Below are positions 28,980 to 34,947 of a DNA stretch of 34,947 nt, one piece after another. The notes under the pieces are model-generated. The model was not told the DNA's origin and made no database searches. It saw nothing but the letters and a program-made list of their open reading frames with translations. Origin of the DNA: Branchiostoma floridae (taxonomy: Eukaryota; Chordata; Leptocardii; Amphioxiformes; Branchiostomatidae); assembly GCF_000003815.2 (NCBI RefSeq), contig NW_023365769.1:1-34947 (forward strand), written 5' to 3'. Position 1 is the stretch's first letter. Every line of letters starts with the position of its first letter. A program made the position numbers and the translations under genes.

Positions 28980-31249
28980 AAAGTGTACCTGAGCAGTCTC
29001 TTGCCTTGTAGTTGTAATATAGTTACATTGAAGACTACTGCATATAACTTAAAGTAATGCTAGCTCAAAAACAGCTTGAAAAAAGTCAAGTGTAAATTTT
29101 TGGCTGAAGTCTTTTGCTCATGGCTTGTAAAGAAACGCATCAGTTGTGGAGAAAGAAATACCTCGAGTTAGTATGGGTAAAATAAGTAAGACCTGAAATG
29201 CTCCTTATTCTAGTGCTCTTGCCAAAAATGTCAGAAGATGTTTTGTTGATTCAAAATGTTTGTTTGTTGCAACAAAAGTATGAATGCTTAATGCCTATGG
29301 CATGTGTAGCTGAATGTTTATTACGTGTGGTTTCTGACTGTAGATATTTCAGAATGGTGCCCTAATCTGTCTTCTGTCGAATGCAAAATCTAACTTATTA
29401 CCAACAATTACAGCTTTTTGTAGACTTTGTACATACTAGCTTATCATCTGACTGTTTTGATTTGAAAATACATTTACTACTGATTCTGGAGCCATATTTA
29501 ATAAGCATAACCTTATACAACCATGCATTAGATATGCTAATAAGAAACTCTTTAATGTTTGTTGCAGTCACTTCTTTCTAAATCCATATAACACGGGTAC
29601 AGCACTTAAGCACAGCAAAATATAGAGAGAGAGAATAGCAGCATGACAGATACACAATTTTCTTGGCCAAAAAAATTGTTTCTAATGGCTAGTCTTGTTT
29701 TGAATGTAGGTATGCATATTGATTTATTATTTGGTTTAATTCAGTGAAATGTGTTGATGAGTAATCTGTTGTCCATATCTTCCAGCAGACCACATGCCAT
29801 GAATGTGTACTTATGAGGCTAAACTAAGTACAGTGAAGTTTTAGTTAACGTTAGTTCACCTTTATCCGTAAGGTAACCATTATCCGCATTTAGGGAAAGC
29901 AAGTCGACAGATGATGGCTTCAAACTGCAACATTTTGAAAATAGTACAATTTGAAACTACCGTCTATCGACTTGATATCCCTGGATACCCTGTTTAACAA
30001 CACAACGGATATAGGTTACCCCGCGGATAAAGGTGAACTAACATTACTATCATACAGAAAAGAAATCATATCTTCAGTAAAGCAAGATATATGCCGAGGC
30101 AACTAAACAGTAAGCCAAGACCTGGCTTTGTGTGAAGAGAAGATGGTGCTAGTCAAGAGCAAGTTTTTTCTAGTTGCACTGATTTTTAAAAAATTGTGTC
30201 TGACGTGACGAATACTCCATGCTTACTTCTGTACTTAGACTCCTGTTACTAAGTGTTAGGATGCATGCCAAAGTCATTTTGTGGTCAGCATTTTGTGATA
30301 CCTTGAATTTTTTTCTGTTTGAGCTTAATATTAAGTTGATAGTCATTTGGAATACATTTTGATAGATATGTCTAGAAACTCTGCTCTAGTCCATGATTTC
30401 TTCCAAAGGTAGCAGAAGGAGTTTTAATACATGTACATTAAGATGTTTTGAAATTGGCTATAGTACTGTGTGGTTTGACCACATTTTATGGCTTACTTCA
30501 GTTTGATATTTGTTTTGTGTAATTTGGTGAAATGCAGCTTAGATGTCATACACTTTTGTTCTTGTGTTAATTGTACACCAATTAAACACCAAAATATTCA
30601 AGAACAAATTTGAAGATTGAAGACTTTCTCGAGAGAAGGCTGTTGTTAATTATTCAAGAAAGCTTGAAGAAACAGGACTACCTAGTGCCAGTAGTGGTCT
30701 TTGGCAAGATTAAATGTATGAGCTACCTTTTGGTGCCATAGATAGCAATAAAAGTAATACTGTGATGTCTCATCTTCAAAAGGAACATGTTGTACTTAAC
30801 ATGACAACTTCACCTTTTTCTGTTTTATAAGCCTTTACCGCAGTGGTGCAGTGGGCTGTTATGTTACTTTTCAAACAGAATAAAGAACAGAATGATAACA
30901 TTTCATTTGTGAAATCTGTTTCCTTTCAGTTTCATTGTATAAACTTGATAAGTTTGCATTAAGTAGTCATTGTTACGTATGCCAAGTAGTGAGGATTTAA
31001 AGTGAAGACTAAAATATTATGAAAAAAGGACAGGAAAGAAGGGGACTTAAAGCCCCATAAGAGTCCATTTCGTTTGGCAAGTCACAAAATGAGCAAATCC
31101 GGAAATAAATCAAAGACGCTTCGTTAGTGAGTTCGCAATTTCCTCATTCTGAAACATGTACATGTAGTACGAGAAAGGCTTGAAGGAGGTGATTATTAAA
31201 GACAGGCCCTTTCGGTCCCCATCTTTAAAACATTTTCACTCCAGAAGTC
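28980..31249. other. ACMSD 3' UTR and flank
   Basis: AT-rich and noncoding apart from the MITE at 29853-30040. The first AATAAA hexamers on the plus strand that I see after the stop codon are at 30747-30752 and 30879-30884. Either the 3' UTR is long (about 1.8-1.9 kb) or an upstream variant signal is used. No further gene is recognised. Confidence 0.45.
29853..30040 (-). mobile_element. MITE, TTTATCCG family, copy 3 (downstream of ACMSD)
   Basis: 188 bp, from AGTTCACCTTTATCCG to its complement ending TGAACTA. Read on the minus strand it matches copy 1 closely (GGGTATCCAGGGATATCAAG and GTAGTTTCAAATTG), so it is inserted in the opposite orientation. Flanked by AACGTT / AACATT. Confidence 0.92.
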
Positions 31250-31257
31250 ACTACGTT

Positions 31258-31389
31258 TAATCTCCAAGCAGACCCACGGTGGCATAATATAGTTTCAAAC
31301 CAGTGCCTGTTTGACTCCCTTTGGCCGGCTATGCTCCTTGGACAGCTTTGAAACTATCTTATGGCACCGTAGATTCTGCTTGGAGATTA
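31258..31389. mobile_element. Short MITE with perfect 15-bp ends and 8-bp target duplication
   Basis: 132 bp. Both ends read TAATCTCCAAGCAGA when oriented inward, with further complementarity for about 40 bases (ACGGTG, ATAGTTTCAAA). ACTACGTT flanks it exactly at 31250-31257 and 31390-31397. An 8-bp duplication fits hAT-like transposition, although the terminal bases are not the usual CAGGG. It is a copy of the family seen at 11956-12100. Confidence 0.93.
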
Positions 31390-31719
31390 ACTACGTTAAG
31401 CTTACAAACTAGTCCTTACATCGTTTTCCACTTGACTAGATCCATACACCTTCCAGTTCACATCATCGTACTTCCACTTAAACCAGTGCTGACAAATTAA
31501 AGTTTCTCAGCCTCAAACAACTGTCATAAACTAGTAACTTAGTTACTCTGACCAGGCAAATAAATAAGCGTAAGAACACTGAACAGTGGAACAACAATTT
31601 GGAACATTGAAGATCCCTTTCAGGCTCAAAGTGTTTAAATTTGTTTATTTTATTAATAAAAGAATATGTTATCGATATCCCTGTCAACATGAAGTTGTTG
31701 GGCACATACGTACAGTGTT

Positions 31720-32097
31720 GTGATTCTTCTTCTTCTTGATCTTGATTGGGTACTGGACAACGCCCCTCAGTTGGGGCAAAGCGTCCAGGGGGAGTGCTGC
31801 GCCTTAATGTTCCCTGAGGCGTTGGAGAACTGCCTCCTTGAACTTTGGAGCGTCTGTGATCTCCGTGACCTCGTACGGTAGAGAGTTCCAATCTCTCACG
31901 GTTTGTGGGAAGAAGGAATGTTTGTAGCAGTCTTTGTGAAAAGGTAGAGCCTTGTAAGAATTTGGGTTTGAGTGTCGCGATTGGCGCGGTACAGGCTTTA
32001 GATGAGTTTCGACCGGTAGGGCTACTTTGTGGTGTCTTGCTTTCTGTAGAATTGTTAATCTATTTGCTGTCCTTCTGTTGATTAAATCTATACGGCC
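31720..32097 (-). mobile_element. 5'-truncated LINE tail: last 97 codons of an RT protein plus 3' end
   Basis: On the minus strand, 32097 to 31804 is a continuous frame without an ATG ending in TAA (31804-31806). It encodes INRRTANRLTILQKARHHK, SFFPQTVRDWNSLPYE and FKEAVLQRLREH. The FFPQTVRDWNSLP pattern is the usual C-terminus of non-LTR retroposon ORF2 proteins. A short 3' UTR and an AAGAAGAAGAAG tail (about 31722-31735 on the plus strand as TTCTTCTTCTT) follow. No frame damage is visible in the part that remains. It differs from the LINE in ACMSD intron 2. Confidence 0.82.
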
Positions 32098-33173
32098 TTG
32101 TTATTATCAATTTGTGTTCAGATGCCTAATGATCATCATACAAGAGTATAGACAATCAAAAGGGCCAAAGGTGTCAAGCAAAAGTGGATAATGGTACATA
32201 TAAACCTACTCATTACGTACAAGAAGTGTTTTTACATGAATATAGGTGGCGCTTCGAAGGGTAGCCACGCCTTACTTGAGCCCCAAGCCCGGCACCTAAA
32301 AGTCGGTCCTCTCGTGTCAATGAGTGTTTGAAAAAGTCTTTATAATCATTCTAAATGTGTGCTAATGCATTTGAGAGACCACACTCTTGAGTGAGACTAG
32401 TTCTTGCATTATTTCCACATTTTACAAGTCGGGATCGCATACCCTATGAGAGCCTTTTCTGCAGTACCGCTCCCGGCTGTCACCCAAAAAAGTTGTGAAA
32501 ACGACCGCCAAATTGCCAAATTTCGGTCTTTTCGGGAATGGGGAAACCGCGAAAGACTCGCTTAGGGGTTTCAGTTTTTGAAGCTTATTTGGCTTTGATT
32601 TCTAATGAGAGACTATTCAAAATCAACGTTGATAATATTCAAGACATTTTACAAACAAAACAATTTGATATTGGGTCAACAATAACACATTTACCAAACG
32701 AAGTTGTGTTGCGCACATTTCCGTGAAAATTTCTCGTTCAGAAGGGATACTAAACACAAATTTCAATCCTATTTTGTGACACAAGAATGGGATCAACAAA
32801 TGCAACAGTGCTTTGGTCTGTTCGTCAGAAATAGATCCGATTTTCTGTTCCGATGCTGAAAGGTGTGTGGAATACGTTAAGGTGCAATATAACCTTGATC
32901 GCAGGGGGAGCCGTTTGATGGATTGCATTTTTGGTTATCTCAATCAACGGACCCACCTGTTAATCGATAAGAAGGCATCTGACTGACGAATTCCGAGTCA
33001 GATTTCATTGGGCATTAACCGCTTGGCATAAAAGGGCTCAGAAGATTACCTTTCACGCAGGAATCCATAGATAAACACTTTAAACACTACATACTTGTAG
33101 CTTTTGTGCATGAAGGCACACTTAGAATACCAGGTATATCCAAGGACCGTGGATTGATGAACTCCACAGCTGT
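32098..33173. other. Stretch without a recognised gene
   Basis: About 1.1 kb between the LINE tail and the 206-bp array. The frames present (32538-32726 plus, 32623-32928 minus) overlap and have no recognised motif. A 12-bp palindrome CCACAGCTGTGG (33164-33175) sits at the array edge. Confidence 0.45.
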
Positions 33174-34085
33174 GGGGGATAACCGCTAACCGCTAAGCGA
33201 ACCCTTCGGTAACCGCAAAAAAGCGACCCCTTACGATCGGACTTCCGAAATTTCAAAGAAAATGTGCGTTACTTTCAACACTTGAATATCAAAGTAAAAC
33301 CTGTGGGCAAAAGGTAAAAAGTGATTTGAGTACCCAAAAGTACTTCGTAACTTTTCTACATACGAATGAAGGCTCACCTGGGGGATAACCGCTAACCGCT
33401 AAGCGAACCCTTCGGTAACCGCAAAAAAGCGACCCCTTACGATCGGACTTCCGAAATTTCAAAGAAAATGTGCGTTACTTTCAACACTTGAATATCAAAG
33501 TAAAACCCGTGGGCAAAAGGTAAAAAGTGATTTGAGTACCCAAAATTACTTTGTAACTTTTCTACATACGAATGAAGGCTCACCTGGGGGATAACCGCTA
33601 AGCGAACCCTTCGGTAACCGCAAAAAAGCGACCCCTTACGATCGGACTTCCGAAATTTTAAATCAAAGTAAAACCCGTGGGCAAAAGGTAAAAAGTGATT
33701 TGAGTACCCAAAATTACTTTGTAACTTTTCTACATACGAATGAAGGCTCACCTGGGGGATAACCGCTAACCGCTAAGCGAACCCTTCGGTAACCGCAAAA
33801 AAGCGACCCCTTACGATCGGACTTCCGAAATTTCAAAGAAAATGTGCGTTACTTTCAACACTTGAATATCAAAGTAAAACCCGTGGGCAAAAGGTAAAAA
33901 GTGATTTGAGTACCCAAAATTACTTTGTAACTTTTCTACATACGAATGAAGGCTCACCTGGGGGATAACCGCTAACCGCTAAGCGAACCCTTCGGTAACC
34001 GCAAAAAAGCGACCCCTTACGATCGGACTTCCGAAATTTCAAAGAAAATGTGCGTTACTTTCAACACTTGAATATCAAAGTAAAA
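33174..34085. repeat. Tandem array, 206-bp unit, about 4.4 copies
   Basis: GGGGATAACCGCTAA marks unit starts near 33175, 33381, 33587, 33755 and 33961. Spacing is 206 except the third unit, which is 168 because it lacks one AACCGCT and about 31 internal bases. Copies are almost identical, so the array is recent. The last copy stops at AAAGTAAAACC, where the minisatellite begins. The minus-strand frame at 33437-33751 is a repeat by-product. Confidence 0.95.
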
Positions 34086-34947
34086 CCAAGTATGACCAAG
34101 GTATGACCAAGGTATGACCAAGGTATGACCAAGGTATGACCAAGGCATGACCAAGGTATGACCAAGGTATGGCTATTAAAGGTATGACCAAGGTATGACC
34201 AAGGTATGACCAAGGTATGACCAAGGTATGACCAAGGTATGACCAAGGTATGACCAAGGTATGACCAAGGTATGACCAAGGTATGACCAAGGTATGACCA
34301 AGGTATGGCTATTAAAGGTATGACCAAGGTATGACCAAGGTATGACCAAGGTATGACCAAGGTATGGCTATTAAAGGTATGACCAAGGTATGACCAAGGT
34401 ATGACCAAGGTATGACCAAGGTATGACCAAGGTATGACCAAGGTATGACCAAGGTATGACCAAGGTATGACCAAGGTATGGCCAAGGTATGGCCAAGGTA
34501 TGGCCAAGGTATGGCTATTAAAGGTATGACCAAGGTATGACCAAGGTATGACCAAGGTATGACCAAGGTATGACCAAGGTATGACCAAGGTATGACCAAG
34601 GTATGACCAAGGTATGACCAAGGTATGACCAAGGTATGACCAAGGTATGACCAAGGTATGACCTAGGTATGACCAAGGTATGACCAAGGTATGACCAAGG
34701 TATGCCCAAGGTATGGCCAAGGTATGACCAAGGTATGGCCAAGGTATGGCCAAGGTATGGCCAAGGTATGACCAAGGTATGACCAAGGTATGGCCAAGGT
34801 ATGACCAAGGTATGACCAAGGTATGGCCAAGGTATGACCAAGGTATGACCAAGGTATGACCAAGGTATGACCAAGGTATGACCAAGGTATGACCAAGGTA
34901 TGGCCAAGGTATGACCAACGTATGGCCAAGGTATGCCCAAGGTATGA
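34086..34947. repeat. 11-bp minisatellite (AAGGTATGACC)n with a recurrent longer variant
   Basis: About 860 bases of AAGGTATGACC units run off the window edge. Variants with GGCC for GACC cluster at 34480-34510 and after 34700. A 15-bp variant containing GGCTATTA occurs at 34171, 34307, 34366 and 34513. Because 11 is not a multiple of 3, every minus-strand frame reads the same 11-residue cycle (LVIPWSYLGHT) without a stop, which creates several overlapping false ORFs. Confidence 0.97.

Noticed and set aside
34061-34918. 285-codon minus-strand ORF with a repeated IPWSYLGHT peptide
   Set aside because: It is the reading of an 11-bp minisatellite. All three minus frames give the same peptide, and nothing non-repetitive is encoded.

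Overview
The window looks like nuclear DNA of an invertebrate deuterostome, most consistent with a lancelet (Branchiostoma). It has small exons with canonical GT-AG introns, a vertebrate-like ACMSD gene, an interferon-induced-TPR-like/TIR immune gene, CR1/Jockey-type retroposons, a tRNA-derived SINE and many short foldback (MITE-like) elements. No bacterial gene organisation is present. The species call is inference; I could not run a search.

Layout. Bases 1-3850 are dominated by two unrelated tandem arrays (about 141 bp and about 115 bp units). Bases 3850-14230 are gene-poor. They hold two 100-N assembly gaps (one inside a foldback element), a duplicated segment, a CAGG-ended foldback element, a decayed non-LTR retrotransposon tail, a tRNA-headed SINE, a short MITE and a CCCGGG palindrome cluster. 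Bases 14288-16407 encode a single-exon TPR protein with a C-terminal TIR-like domain, broken by one in-frame stop and one 1-base frameshift. About 1 kb downstream on the same strand lies a complete ten-exon ACMSD gene (17462-28979, 348 codons), the branch-point enzyme of tryptophan catabolism. Its zinc-ligand and substrate-binding residues are all preserved at the human positions. A perfect 13-base DR1 (HNF4/PPAR-type) element sits about 385 bp upstream of its ATG.

The ACMSD introns are heavily colonised. They carry an antisense 5'-truncated CR1/Jockey-type element with an 867-codon open frame in intron 2, a 357-bp palindrome that ends about 40 bp before the exon 3 acceptor, and members of at least four other foldback families. 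Three copies of one family (ends AGTTCACCTTTATCCG) lie within 3.4 kb in and just beyond the gene.

Bases 28980-33170 are 3' flank with a short MITE that has a perfect 8-bp target duplication and another 5'-truncated retroposon tail. The window ends in a 206-bp tandem array (33174-34085) that passes directly into an 11-bp minisatellite running off the right edge. That minisatellite produces long artefactual minus-strand ORFs.

The most unusual gene is the TPR-TIR gene, which may be a fresh pseudogene or an assembly-damaged immune gene. The clearest intact biology is ACMSD with its conserved regulatory element.
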